NCBI GenBank assembly: GCA_944989445.1
Contig: CALYLW010000166.1
Location: 687,946-751,945 of the forward strand
Reading direction: 5' to 3'
From: Ampullaceana balthica
Lineage: Eukaryota; Mollusca; Gastropoda; Lymnaeidae
Length of the DNA: 64,000 nt
The notes below the pieces were generated by a model. That model searched no databases. It was given only the letters and a program-made list of their open reading frames with translations, and was not told the origin of the DNA. A program made the translations under genes and the position numbers. This document shows, one piece after another, positions 33,906 through 45,945 of this stretch (its first letter is position 1; every line of letters starts with the position of its first letter).

Positions 33906-34562
33906 GGCCACCGATTGAAGGGAAACTTGGAGTCCAGACCCCCTCCCATGACGTCATCACCTGATCACTAAACTTATACTCTGCGCCAGATCGTGCGATA
34001 TGACAAATTACAGACGTACTTTAAAAAACAACAACAACGACGACGACTAACACAAAAGTAACTTCTGGCTACTGCATTCAGGCCGCACACATTACTGCAC
34101 GCGGTATTGGCAATCGCTACACGCGCCCTGAACCACATCGTGATTTAAATGTCAAGCCAACCCACAGCCCTCTTCCCAACCACGGGACCCCCCCCCCAAA
34201 GAAGCACCCCCCAACCCGCGACACTTACCCACGGATCACGTGTGTTTCTCTATAACCATATCTCGATAGATAACATTATCGATTGTAGTTTCCTGTCGTT
34301 AAAGTTTTTTTTTAATTTAAAAGTTAAACATTAAAAAAAAACAACTAATATCTAGATATGCCATACACTACACAACATAATCGACTATTATTGGTATCGA
34401 TTTCAGAGGGGATCGATCCTCCCCGCCAGAACTCACGACAGCCGACCATTGTAGAGTTGATATAAACTCATTACAGGCCCCTGCGTCCCCTCCACTTAAT
34501 ACTTTCACTCGTCCTCCTCACCCATAACTCCTCCTAATCATCTCTTCCCGCCACTCCTCCTG
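33906..34562. other. Non-coding stretch
   Basis: Unique, AT-rich in the middle, C-rich near 34185; no gene. Confidence 0.4.
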
Positions 34563-34755
34563 GGGCACTCAATGGGGCATTCGACGGGGCACTTGACGGG
34601 ATACTCAATGAGGCACTCTATGGGGCATTTGGTGGGGCACTTGACGGGGTACTCAATGGGGCATTTGATGGGGCACTTGACGGTGCACTCGACAAAGCAT
34701 TCGATGGGGCACTCGACGGGGCATTCGATGGGCAATCGAAAGAGCACTCGATGTG
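34563..34755 (+). repeat. ~15-bp degenerate repeat
   Basis: Units of the type GGGGCACTTGACGGG, about 12 copies, similar in motif to 33640-33905, so the two may be related. Confidence 0.85.
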
Positions 34756-35451
34756 GCAAGCAGTCGTGTCTTCTTGAAGTGTTGTATTTTAATGTCAGTT
34801 GAATCCCATGGACAGAGTTGAAAGTCCCACTGGTCTGGCCACGGAGAGGCTATAACAATACTCTCGCTCTAAGGCATTTCAAATTACCCTACTGAATTCT
34901 TTATTTTTAATACATCGATCGTACAATTGGCTAAATCAAAGAGATCCCGGCTTGAATTCTGTAACAAAAAAATATCATTAGCGACTCGTCATGTTACAGT
35001 TTCCAGAACTTTTCGTTCATTAATAGGACACGGGAAGCAACGGGTATTACTAGTTATTACTTGATGCCTTTACCATTTTACCCTTGATATACTCTTTCTT
35101 TACTCTTCATTATGCCTTTATCCTCTTTGTAGCCCCCCCCCCTCTCCTCGCTAAGCCTCACATAGCGACTTACCTCCTTCACCTCACATAGCCACTTAGC
35201 TTTCTACCATCACCGTCCTTGACCTCATATAGCCACTTACCTTCCTATTATCCCCGACCTTCACCTTCTCCTCACCTTTGATCTCGTATATTCAACCAGG
35301 CTAATACTTTACTGATTCACCCCTCAGCACCACCCTCGCCACAACCTCGACTCTGTATCACTTTGAACACGAACGCCGTACACATCTCGAAGGAAATCAC
35401 GGCACGCCGCGAGTAAGGGCGATATATTGAGTAAGGGCGATATATTCACAA
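34756..35451. other. Non-coding stretch
   Basis: The part from 35140 to 35250 holds three diverged copies of CACATAGCCACTTACCTTCC; otherwise unique. Confidence 0.45.
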
Positions 35452-35572
35452 CCGCCGCCTCTCCTGCACCCCCGCCTACCCCTGAACCCCCACCTCCAGC
35501 CCCCACCTCCCCTACACCCCCACCTCCCCTGCACCCCCACCTCCAGCCCCCCCACCTCCAGCCCCTAGAATC
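35452..35572 (+). repeat. C-rich ~15-bp repeat
   Basis: Units of CCCCCACCTCC(A/C)G type. The Pro-rich plus ORF and the Gly-rich minus ORF are composition artefacts. Confidence 0.75.
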
Positions 35573-36257
35573 AATATCAGCCAAGTCTTCCAAATGCGAT
35601 TCCAACACAAATCAAATGTTAAGGCAGATATACGGGGTTGCGGGAGCAAACATAATATACAATGGGAATTCCAGGGGCGCCTCCATGCGAGCGATTGTTG
35701 GTCATCTCGGGGTATCTGATATGACAAAGGCGTGCATCCAGGGGGTGGGGGAGGGAATCTCGACTATTAATAGAAGCCTTTTGAGATTCACCAGGGCTTA
35801 GCTTCCGGTGTCATGTCGACGTCATAGTTGTCCCATGTCTTTGACGTCACTACAGCCATTGACTTGTTCTCACAGTTTGACGCCATAAGTCGCAGTTATT
35901 CCCTCACTGCAATCGCCAATTTAGTCCTTGCACTCAGAAAATACACAGATAATAGGATGCGTCAAATTTGTCCGCGTCACATCCCTTTCGCATTCCTGAC
36001 ACATTCATATAACTTACAAGTAGTATTCTTGTCACATTCAATTCCTACACTAGTAAACATATAGTTGTGCACACTCATCCTTCGTCTACCTCATCCCATG
36101 ACACGCATGCGACAGGAACACTACACACGTTGTACACAGAGATGACTACACACGTTATACACATCTATAGATGACCTATACGTAACACACCCGTAACATT
36201 TTGACTGAAGCATTGTAACTCAGTACTCACGGTGTGCTGTTCAGCTTGTTCCAGTTC
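35573..36257. other. Non-coding stretch
   Basis: Unique sequence with scattered GACGTCA-like sites; no domain in any ORF. Confidence 0.4.
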
Positions 36258-36790
36258 ACAAACAACTCACGGTACGGACGAGACAAGGTCCCCGTGACGT
36301 CATACACAACTCACGGTACGGACTAGACAAGGTCCCCGTGACGTCATACACAACTCACGGTACGGACGAGTCAAGGTCCCCGTGACGCCATACACAACTC
36401 ACGGTACGGACGAGACAAGGTCACCGTGACGTCATACACAACTCATGATACGGACGAGACAAGGTCCCCGTGACGTCATACACAACTCACGGTACGGACG
36501 AGACAAGGTCTCAGTGACGTCATACACAACTCACGGTACGGACTAGACAAGGTCCCCGTGACGTCATACACAACTCACGGTACGGACGAGACAAGGTCCC
36601 CGTGACGTCACACACAACTGATGGTACGGACGAGACAAGGTCACCGTGAAGTCATACACAACTCACGGTACGGACGAGACAAGGTCACCGTGACGTCATA
36701 AACAACTCACGGTACGGACTTCTGACACAGACGAGACAAGGTCCCCGTGACTTCTGACACAGACGAGACAAGGTCCCCGTGACTTCTGAC
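36258..36790 (+). repeat. 44-bp minisatellite, ~10 copies, each with a CRE-type palindrome
   Basis: The unit contains AACTCACGGTACGGACGAGA and most copies carry TGACGTCA, the cAMP-response element core. The right end changes to a ~32-bp unit (GACTTCTGACACAGACGAGA). Confidence 0.92.
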
Positions 36791-36875
36791 AAGACAATTC
36801 TAACACTTTATCGGCAGTTGAAAATAGATGTGAGTGATCCGACACGTCTGCAACGCTTGACCGCAACGCTTGACT

Positions 36876-37305
36876 TTTGTCTATAAACAATAGGTTTGTC
36901 TATAAACAATAGGTTTGTCAATAAACAATAGGTTTGTCTATAAATAGGTTTGTCAATAAACAATAGGTTTGTCAATAAACAATAGGTTTGTCTGTAAACA
37001 ATAGGTTTGTCTGTAAACAATAGGTTTGTCTGTAAACAATAGGTTTGTCTGTAAACAATAGGTTTGTCTGTAAACAATAGGTTTGTCTGTAAACAATAGG
37101 TTTGTCTGTAAACAATAGGTTTGCCTATAAACAATAGGTTTGCCTATAAACAATAGGTTTGTCTATAAACAATAGGTTTGTCTATAAACAATAGGTTTGT
37201 CTATAAACAATAGGTTTGTCTATAAACAATAGGTTTGTCTATAAACAATAGGTTTGTCTATAAACAATAGGTTTGTCTATAAGCAATGGGGTTGTCTATA
37301 AATAA
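36876..37305 (+). repeat. 21-bp minisatellite, ~20 copies, each with ATAAACA/GTAAACA
   Basis: The unit ATAGGTTTGTCTATAAACA (plus AT) has blocks of CTGTAAACA and CTATAAACA variants. RTAAACA is the forkhead-factor consensus. Minus-strand ORFs here are shadows. Confidence 0.92.
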
Positions 37306-37389
37306 CTTTGTGAAATCATTAGTTTAAACTTACGGAAAGTTGTTTTTTCTTATGGTTGCTCTGATGATCATTTGTTCATTCCTATGATT

Positions 37390-37680
37390 GTATGAGTGTA
37401 GTGATTGTATGATTGTATGAGTGCAGTGATTGTATGATTATATGAGTGTAGTGATTGTATGAGTGTAATGATTATGATTGTTTCTTAGAAGCTTGAATGA
37501 TATGAAATGACAGTTGCTGACACGTGATATGAACTGACCGTTGTTGACCTATAATATGAACTGACCCTTGTTGACCTATAATATGAACTGACCCTTGTTG
37601 ACCTATAATATGAACTGACCCTTGTTGGCCTATAATATGAACTGACCCTTGTTGACCTATAATATGAACTGACCGTTGCT
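37390..37680 (+). repeat. Two short minisatellites (17-bp and 27-bp)
   Basis: GATTGTATGAGTGTAGT repeats occupy ~37390-37480. A 27-bp unit with CTATAATATGAACTGACCCT is repeated about six times at 37527-37680. Confidence 0.85.
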
Positions 37681-38151
37681 AGCCTAGTGACCAACACATA
37701 TTGGTATTTATATATATTGAAAGTACTCAAGTTATGTTTTATTTCCGTGTGACACCCTATAGTGGTCAGCTTGGCCGCCCTAACAACCCCAACACAGTTA
37801 CTACATTGATACAACTGCGACAATAATGTCGCAGCTAACTGGACGTCACACGACTTGTGTCGTACATTCAAAAGGACCTGGGACTGGTGGTCAGGCCATC
37901 GATATCTAGGGCTCTAATATGACGAGGACGTTGACCTTTGAACTTCTCCCGGCTGTGGAGATCATGGCGCAGTGATTTCCCCTGTCGGTGTGTGCACGTT
38001 AGTCTATACAAGGTTTTCGTGATAGTGATCAGTGATAGGGTGTATTCTCGGGATAAGTTCAGATGTAAACAATACGTTTGCTGAATCTGTTCGTACCAAT
38101 AACTTGTACAAAATGTTTCTTTGTCTCCTTGGAGTATGCCAAGATATCTGC
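37681..38151. other. Unique non-coding stretch
   Basis: Nothing recognised. Confidence 0.4.
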
Positions 38152-39345
38152 TGAAACATCCGGATATTTTAATAAAACATTAATGAAACCGGTCCAAACT
38201 GAGCGACCCGGATTTTTTAATAAAACATTAATGAAACCGGTCCAAACTGAGCGACCCGGATATTTTAATAAAACATTAATGAAACCGGTCCAAACTGAGC
38301 GACCCGGATATTTAATAAAACATTAATGAAACCGGTCCAAACTGAGCGACCCGGATTTTTTAATAAAACATTAATGAAACCGGTCCAAACTGTGCGACCC
38401 GGATATTTTAATAAAACATTAATGAAACCGGTCCAAACTGAGCGACCCGGATATTTTAATAAAACATTAATGAAACCGGTCCAAACTGAGCGACCCGGAT
38501 ATTTTAATAAAACATTAATGAAACCGGTCCAAACTGAGCGACCCGGATATTTTAATAAAACATTAATGAAACCGGTCCAAACTGAGCGACCCGGATATTT
38601 TAATAAAACATTAATGAAACCGGTCCAAACTGAGCGACCCGGATATTTTAATAAAACATTAATGAAACCGGTCCAAACTGAGGGACCCGGATATTTTAAT
38701 AAAACATTAATGAAACCGGTCCAAACTGAGCGACCCGGATATTTTAATAAAACATTAATGAAAACGGTCCAAACTGAGCGACCCGGATTTTTTAATAAAA
38801 CATTAATGAAACCGGTCCAAACTGAGCGACCCGGATATTTTAATAAAACATTAATGAAACCGGTCCAAACTGAGCGACCCGGATATTTTAATAAAACATT
38901 AATGAAACCGGTCCAAACTGAGCGACCCGGATATTTTAATAAAACATTAATGAAACCGGTCCAAACTGAGGGACCCGGATATTTTAATAACACATTAATG
39001 AAACCGGTCCAAACTGAGCGACCCGGATATTTTAATGACACATTAATGAAACCGGCCCAAACTGAGCGACCCGGATATTTTAATTACACATTAATGAAAC
39101 CGGTCCAACTGAGGAACCCGGATATTTTAATGACACATTAATGAAACCGGCCCAAACTGAGCGACTCGGATATTTTAATGACACATTAATGAAACCGGTC
39201 CAACTGAGGGACCCGGATATTTTAATGGCACATTAATGAAACCGGTCCAAACTGAGCGACTCGGATATTTTAATGACACATTAATGAAACCGGCCCAAAC
39301 TGAGCGACCCGGATATTTTAATAACACCTTAATGGAACCGGTCCA
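38152..39345 (+). repeat. 48-bp minisatellite, ~25 copies
   Basis: The unit contains GAAACCGGTCCAAACTGAGC. Because 48 is divisible by 3, long ORFs exist on both strands (271 codons plus, 258 codons minus). Units from ~39030 onward diverge and carry 1-bp deletions (GGTCCAACTGAGG), which breaks every frame. No protein is called. Confidence 0.93.
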
Positions 39346-39404
39346 ATTTTAACATGATTGTTTTAGCAAGTCAACATTTTTAATGCATTCAGATCATTTC
39401 TTTA

Positions 39405-40078
39405 CCGTACAAGCTAGCTACCATACAAACTAGTCATCATACAAACGAGCCACCATACAAACTAGCCGCCATACAAACGAACCACCATAAAAACGAGCCA
39501 CCATACAAACGAGCCACCATACAAACGAGCTACCATAAAAACGAGCCACCATACAAACGAGCCACCATACAAAGCCACCATACAAACGAGCCACCATACA
39601 AACGAGCCGCCATACAAACTAGCCACCATAACAACTAGCCACCATAACAACTAGCCACCATAACAACTAGCCATCATAACAACTAGCCATCATAGCAACT
39701 AGCCACCATAGCAACTAGCCACCATAAAAACGAGCCATCATAACAACTAGCCACCATAACAACTAGCCACCATAACAACTAGCCACCATAAAAACGAGCC
39801 ATCATAACAACTAGCCACCATAACAACTAGCCACCATAACAACTAGCCACCGTAACAACTAGCCACCGTAACAACTAGCCACCGTAACAACTAGCCACCA
39901 TAAAAACGAGCCACCATAACAACGAGCCACCGTAACAACTAGCCACCGTAACAACGAGCCACCGTAACAACGAGCCACCATAACAACGAGCCACCATAAC
40001 AACTAGCCATCATAACAACTAGCCACCATAACAACTAGTCACCATAACAACTAGCCACCATAACAACTAGCCACCATA
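39405..40078 (+). repeat. 15-bp minisatellite, ~44 copies
   Basis: The unit is AACTAGCCACCATAAC. The left part carries ACAAACGAGCC variants and the middle carries ACCGTAAC variants. Confidence 0.92.
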
Positions 40079-40177
40079 CAACATGTTACAAGTTTGTAAT
40101 GTGTATTATACATGTATGACATCATCAGCCATTACACAAACTTCCATCAAATTACCGAATTTGATACCTTAACGTAG

Positions 40178-40621
40178 GGAACGAAAGTCTTGATAATGGG
40201 AATGAAAATCTTGATAATGGGGAATGACAATCTTGATAATGGGGAATGACAATCTTGATAATGGGGAATGACAATCTTGATAATGGGGAATTACAATCTT
40301 GATAATGGGGAATGACAATCTTGATAATGGGGAATGACAATCTTGGTAACGGGGAATGACAATCTTGATAACGGGGAATGACTATCTTGATAACGGGGAA
40401 TGACAATCTTGATAACGGGGAATGACAATCTTGATAATGGGGAATGACAATCTTGATAATGGGGAATGACAATCTTGATAATGGGGAATGACAATCTTGA
40501 TAATGGGGAATGACAATCTTGATAATGGGGAATGACAATCTTGATAACGGGGAATGACAATCTTGATAACGGGGAATGACAATCTTGATAATGGGGAATG
40601 ACAATCTTGATAATGGGGAAT
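40178..40621 (+). repeat. 22-bp minisatellite, ~20 copies
   Basis: The unit contains GGGGAATGACAATCTTGATA; the AATGG/AACGG variants occur in blocks. Confidence 0.92.
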
Positions 40622-41295
40622 AACGTAACGACAGTGAATGCTAGTGACGATAATAGGATATGTTCCAAAATATTACGCAAGTACCCGGACTGCTCGCTAT
40701 TTTATTTGGCCCCTGACCAATGACCAGGTCACTGACCAATGAACAGGTCACTGACCACAATGAAGTTTGCGCAGACACAGAAGTGAGTCACAGCAGGGAA
40801 ACAAAAAGACCAAACATGTCTACTAAACGTTTCTTTTTGTTCTCTAGAGAAGTCCCTGGGTGAGGACCCGCCGAGGGGTAGAACCTGATGATTCGGTTGA
40901 ATATTATCAAATTTTTATAATTTTTTTTTAGATCTTGTAGGTTGTTGTATTTGGTGGCCATGTCTGCCCATCGGGATGTTATCCTTAGAGCGCATCCCTT
41001 CCTGCATTCCCTTTGTGGTATGGTAATGTCGTCAATGTTGTTATGTAAGCCGTTGGTAACGTCAGCGATGTTGGTGTGTCAGATGGGGTTCCTTCTGTGC
41101 ACACCGCCTACGCCTCGTGTTGTGCTTATGGCGGAGTTGATGTCTGTCACAGATGTCGTCTGCTCCTGTGAGTCAGTGGAAATTTTTGAGGTCAAATATG
41201 AGCGGTCAGTTGAGAGATCAGCAATCATTTGTAATTCTGTGTTCATGTTTTGATAGTGTGGTCCTTGTTGTATGTCGAGATATAGAACATACAGC
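40622..41295. other. Unique stretch with one exon-like site
   Basis: It includes GACCAATGA(C/A)CAGGTCACT duplications at 40716-40755 and a 103-codon ORF (40942-41253) without recognisable domain. The exon-like site at 40848 is listed separately. Confidence 0.4.
40848..40877 (+). other. Candidate small exon with strong 3' splice site
   Basis: TACTAAAC (40821-40828) is a near-perfect branch-point sequence. It is followed by a T-rich tract and TCTCTAG ending at 40847. Joined to the phase-1 exon ending at 25837, the reading would be WINF-EKSLGEDPPRGRT then TGA at 40886-40888, or it could leave at one of two GT donors (40860, 40878). If real, the intron is 15 kb and full of minisatellites. This is a hypothesis only: a good acceptor can occur by chance and no conserved peptide supports it. 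Confidence 0.22.
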
Positions 41296-44200
41296 AGGAG
41301 ATCACGTCTATAACAGTTGATTGGGTCAGTGTGAGATCACGTCTATAACAGTTGATTGGGTCAGTGAGAGATCACGTCTATAACAGTTGATTGGGTCAGT
41401 GAGAGATCACGTCTATAACAGTTGATTGGGTCAGTGAGAGATCACGTCTATAACAGTTGATTGGGTCAGCGAGACATCACGTCTATAACAGTTGATTGGG
41501 TCAGTGAGAGATCACGTCTATAACAGTTGATTGGGTCAGTGAGAGATCACGTCTATAACAGTTGATTGGGTCAGCGAGAGATCACGTCTATAACAGTTGA
41601 TTGGGTCAGTGAGAGATCACGTCTATAACAGTTGATTGGGTCAGTGAGAGATCACGTCTATAACAGTTGATTGGGTCAGTGAGAGATCACGTCTATAACA
41701 GTTGATTGGGTCAGTGAGAGATCACGTCTATAACAGTTGATTGGGTCAGTGAGAGATCACGTCTATAACAGTTGATTGGGTCAGTGAGAGATCACGTCTA
41801 TAACAGTTGATTGGGTCAGTGAGAGATCACGTCTATAACAGTTGATTGGGTCAGTGAGAGATCACGTCTATAACAGTTGATTGGGTCAGTGAGAGATCAC
41901 GTCTATAACAGTTGATTGGGTCAGTGAGAGATCACGTCTATAACAGTTGATTGGGTCAGCGAGAGATCACGTCTATAACAGTTGATTGGGTCAGTGAGTG
42001 ATCACGTCTATAACAGTTGATTGGGTCAGTGAGAGATCACGTCTATAACAGTTGATTGGGTCAGTGAGAGATCACGTCTATAACAGTTGATTGGGTCAGT
42101 GAGAGATCACGTCTATAAGAGTTGATTGGGTCAGTGAGAGATCACGTCTATAACAGTTGATTGGGTCAGTGAGAGTTCACGTCTATAACAGTTGATTGGG
42201 TCAGTGAGAGATCACGTCTATAACAGTTGATTGGGTCAGTGAGAGATCATGTCTATAACAGTTGATTGGGTCAGTGAGAGATCACGTCTATAACAGTTGA
42301 TTGGGTCAGTGAGAGATCACGTCTATAACAGTTGATTGGGTCAGTGAGAGATCACGTTTATAACAGTTGATTGGGTCAGTGAGAGATCACGTCTATAACA
42401 GTTGATTGGGTCAGCGAGAGATCACGTCTATAACAGTTGATTGGGTCAGTGAGAGATCAAGTCTATAACAGTTGATTGGGTCAGAGAGAGATCACGTCTA
42501 TAACAGTTGATTGGGTCAGTGAGAGTTCACGTCTATAACAGTTGATTGGGTCAGTGAGAGATCACGTCTATAACAGTTGATTGGGTCAGTGAGAGATCAC
42601 GTCTACAACAGTTGATTGGATCAGTGGGAGATCACGTCTATAACAGTTGATTGGGTCAGTGAGAGATCACGTCTATAACAGTTGATTGGGTCAGTGAGAG
42701 ATCACGTCTATAACAGTTGATTGGGTCAGTGAGAGATCACGTCTATAACAGTTGATTGGGTCAGTGAGAGATCACGTCTACAACAGTTGATTGGGTCAGT
42801 GAGAGATCACGTCTATAACAGTTGATTGGGTCAGTGAGAGATCACGTCTATAACAGTTGATTGGGTCAGTGAGAGATCACGTCTACAACAGTTGATTGGA
42901 TCAGTGGGAGATCACGTCTATAACAGTTGATTGGGTCAGTGAGAGATCACGTCTATAACAGTTGATTGGGTCAGTGAGAGATCACGTCTATAACAGTTGA
43001 TTGGGTCAGTGAGAGATCACGTCTATAACAGTTGATTGGGTCAGTGAGAGATCGCGTCTATAACAGTTGATTGGGTCAGTGAGAGATCACGTCTATAACA
43101 GTTGATTGGGTCAGTGAGAGATCACGTCTATAACAGTTGATTGGGTCAGTGAGAGATCACGTCTATAACAGTTGATTGGGTCAGTGAGAGATCACGTCTA
43201 TAACAGTTGATTGGGTCAGTGAGAGATCACGTCTATAACAGTTGATTGGGTCAGTGAGAGATCACGTTTATAACAGTTGATTGGGTCAGTGAGAGATCGC
43301 GTCTATAACAGTTGATTGGGTCAGAGAGAGATCACGTCTATAACAGTTGATTGGGTCAGTGAGAGATCACGTCTATAACAGTTGATTGGGTCAGTGAGAG
43401 ATCACGTCTATAACAGTTGATTGGGTCAGTGAGAGATCACGTCTATAACAGTTGATTGGGTCAGTGAGAGATCATGTCTATAACAGTTGATTGGGTCAGT
43501 GAGAGATCACGTCTATAACAGTTGATTGGGTCAGTGAGAGATCACGTCTATAACAGTTGATTGGGTCAGTGAGAGATCACGTCTATAACAGTTGATTGGG
43601 TCAGTGAGAGATCACGTCTATAACAGTTGATTGGGTCAGTGAGAGATCACGTCTATAACAGTTGATTGGGTCAGTGAGAGATCACGTCTATAACAGTTGA
43701 TTGGGTCAGTGAGAGATCACGTCTGCAACAGTTGATTGGGTCAGTGAGAGATCACGTCTATAACAGTTGATTGGGTCAGTGTGAGATCACGTCTATAACA
43801 GTTGATTGGGTCAGTGAGAGATCACGTCTATAACAGTTGATTGGGTCAGTGAGAGATCATGTCTATAACAGTTGATTGGGTCAGTGAGAGATCACGTCTA
43901 TAACAGTTGATTGGGTCAGTGAGAGATCACGTCTATAACAGTTGATTGGGTCAGTGAGAGATCACGTCTATAACAGTTGATTGGGTCAGTGAGAGATCAC
44001 GTCTATAACAGTTGATTGGGTCAGTGAGAGATCACGTCTGCAACAGTTGATAGGGTCAGTGAGAGATCACGTCTATAACAGTTGATTGGGTCAGTGAGAG
44101 ATCACGTCTGCAACAGTTGATAGGGTCAGTGAGAGATCACGTCTATAACAGTTGATTGGGTCAGTGTGAGATCACGTCTATAACAGTTGATTGGGTCAGT

Positions 44201-44700
44201 GAGAGATCACGTCTATAACAGTTGATTGGGTCAGTGAGAGATCACGTTTATAACAGTTGATTGGGTCAGTGAGAGATCACGTCTATAACAGTTGATTGGG
44301 TCAGTGAGAGATCACGTTTATAACAGTTGATTGGGTCAGTGAGAGATCACGTCTATAACAGTTGATTGGGTCAGTGAGAGATCACGTCTATAACAGTTGA
44401 TTGGGTCAGTGAGAGATCACGTTTATAACAGTTGATTGGGTCAGTGAGAGATCGCGTCTATAACAGTTGATTGGGTCAGAGAGAGATCACGTCTATAACA
44501 GTTGATTGGGTCAGAGAGAGATCACGTCTATAACAGTTGATTGGGTCAGTGAGAGATCGCGTCTATAACAGTTGATTGGGTCAGAGAGAGATCACGTCTA
44601 TAACAGTTGATTGGGTCAGTGAGAGATCACGTCTATAACAGTTGATTGGGTCAGTGAGAGATCACGTCTGTAACAGTTGATTGGGTCAGTGAAGGATCAC
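41296..44700 (+). repeat. 35-bp minisatellite, ~97 copies
   Basis: The unit contains GTGAGAGATCACGTCTATAA. Most copies are identical; rare variants (TCTGCAACAGTTGATAGGG, GTTTATAAC, GATCGCGTC) recur in clusters, showing blockwise copying. All frames contain stops, so there is no coding potential. Confidence 0.95.
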
Positions 44701-44950
44701 GGTGGTAGGAAGAGCTAAACACAAAGTTTTAAAAATCTAAAGCGACAGTTTTCTTTATAAAAAATTAAACTTATGTCCCCTCCAGGGACAACACGAGAAC
44801 CTTCACTTGTCCTTTCCTTAAAATAGTAATATTCCACCCACCCACCCCCAGACCAATATCACCTTTCTTGTGAAAATACGTTATGTTGTTTGGAATAATT
44901 CTTGATCCCACGGGGGTTATCGGCCATTGGACTCAGTTACCGGAACAAGG

Positions 44951-45204
44951 GCCGATGGGGGGAGGAAAGATGAGATGGGGAGATGAAAGAAGGGATGGGG
45001 GGAGGAAAGAAGGGATGGGGAGATGAAAGTAGGGATGGGGAGATGAAGAAGGGATGGGGAGATTAAAGTAGGGATGGGGAGATGAAGAAGGGATGGGGAG
45101 ATGAAGAAGGGATGGGGGGAGGAAAGAAGGGATGGGGAGATGACAGTAGGGATGGGGATATGAAAGTAGGGATGGGGAGATTAAAGTAGGGATGGGGAGA
45201 TGAA
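44951..45204 (+). repeat. ~21-bp purine-rich repeat, ~12 copies
   Basis: Units of GGGATGGGGAGATGAAAGTA type. Confidence 0.88.
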
Positions 45205-45945
45205 ATAAAATAAAATTTGGGGAAATGCCTGACACAGCTCTAGCTTATCGCGTGACAGTGGCTATTTTTAGAAGTTCTGTCAGAATAATGTTGTGTCATA
45301 GAACGGTGGGGGGGGGTCGTGGACTGCAGCTCATGGATATGACGTCAACCACGATTTTTTTTTAAGCTTGACTTTAAAAAATTGAATATCTAATGTCTTC
45401 TCTCCTCTTGTAGCTTTTGTTGTCTTGCCATAATTTCTCTCCCCCCCCTTTTACTCCCCCCTTTACTCCCCCCCCATTACTCCCCCCCCCCAACTCCTCA
45501 GCTGTCTGTGACGTCATTGCCGAGTCAAATGTTTCCAGCAGACGACCACAGAAATAGAAAGCCGCGCTACTGCGAAAGACTCGGGGACTAAATAGCTGAT
45601 CGTTTGAATAGCTTTGTCGCGTAATGGCAGGTTGCCCACAATACTCTTCGTGTGAGAAGTCGTTTATAATAATATTGAAGCCTTAACAGTTTTTTTTTAA
45701 AAATAGCCTCTTTTTTTAATAACGGATATTTTAATATTTAACGACAAATTTCTTGTCTAAGTACAGTTAAGACATGCTTGGCTTTATGGGAAATCCGATT
45801 TCAGGGTTTAATCATTAATCATTAATCCATCGTAAGGGACATAACTCCATGTCGAGGCCATCAAAACTTAAACGTAGATTTTAACTGGAGCATTAACGTG
45901 TGGTTATTCCAATGTTGCACTAACTCTAGCGTTCACAGCCCTGAC
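45205..45945. other. Non-coding stretch
   Basis: Contains C runs (45440-45492) and AT-rich sequence; no gene. Confidence 0.4.

Noticed and set aside
38265..39141. Long ORFs of 271 (plus) and 258 (minus) codons at 38-39 kb
   Set aside because: The 48-bp repeat is divisible by 3; both strands are open and single-base deletions from ~39100 break the frame.
40942..41253. 103-codon ORF as a downstream exon of the membrane protein
   Set aside because: No acceptor in phase directly before it, no recognisable span pattern, and composition like the surrounding non-coding DNA.
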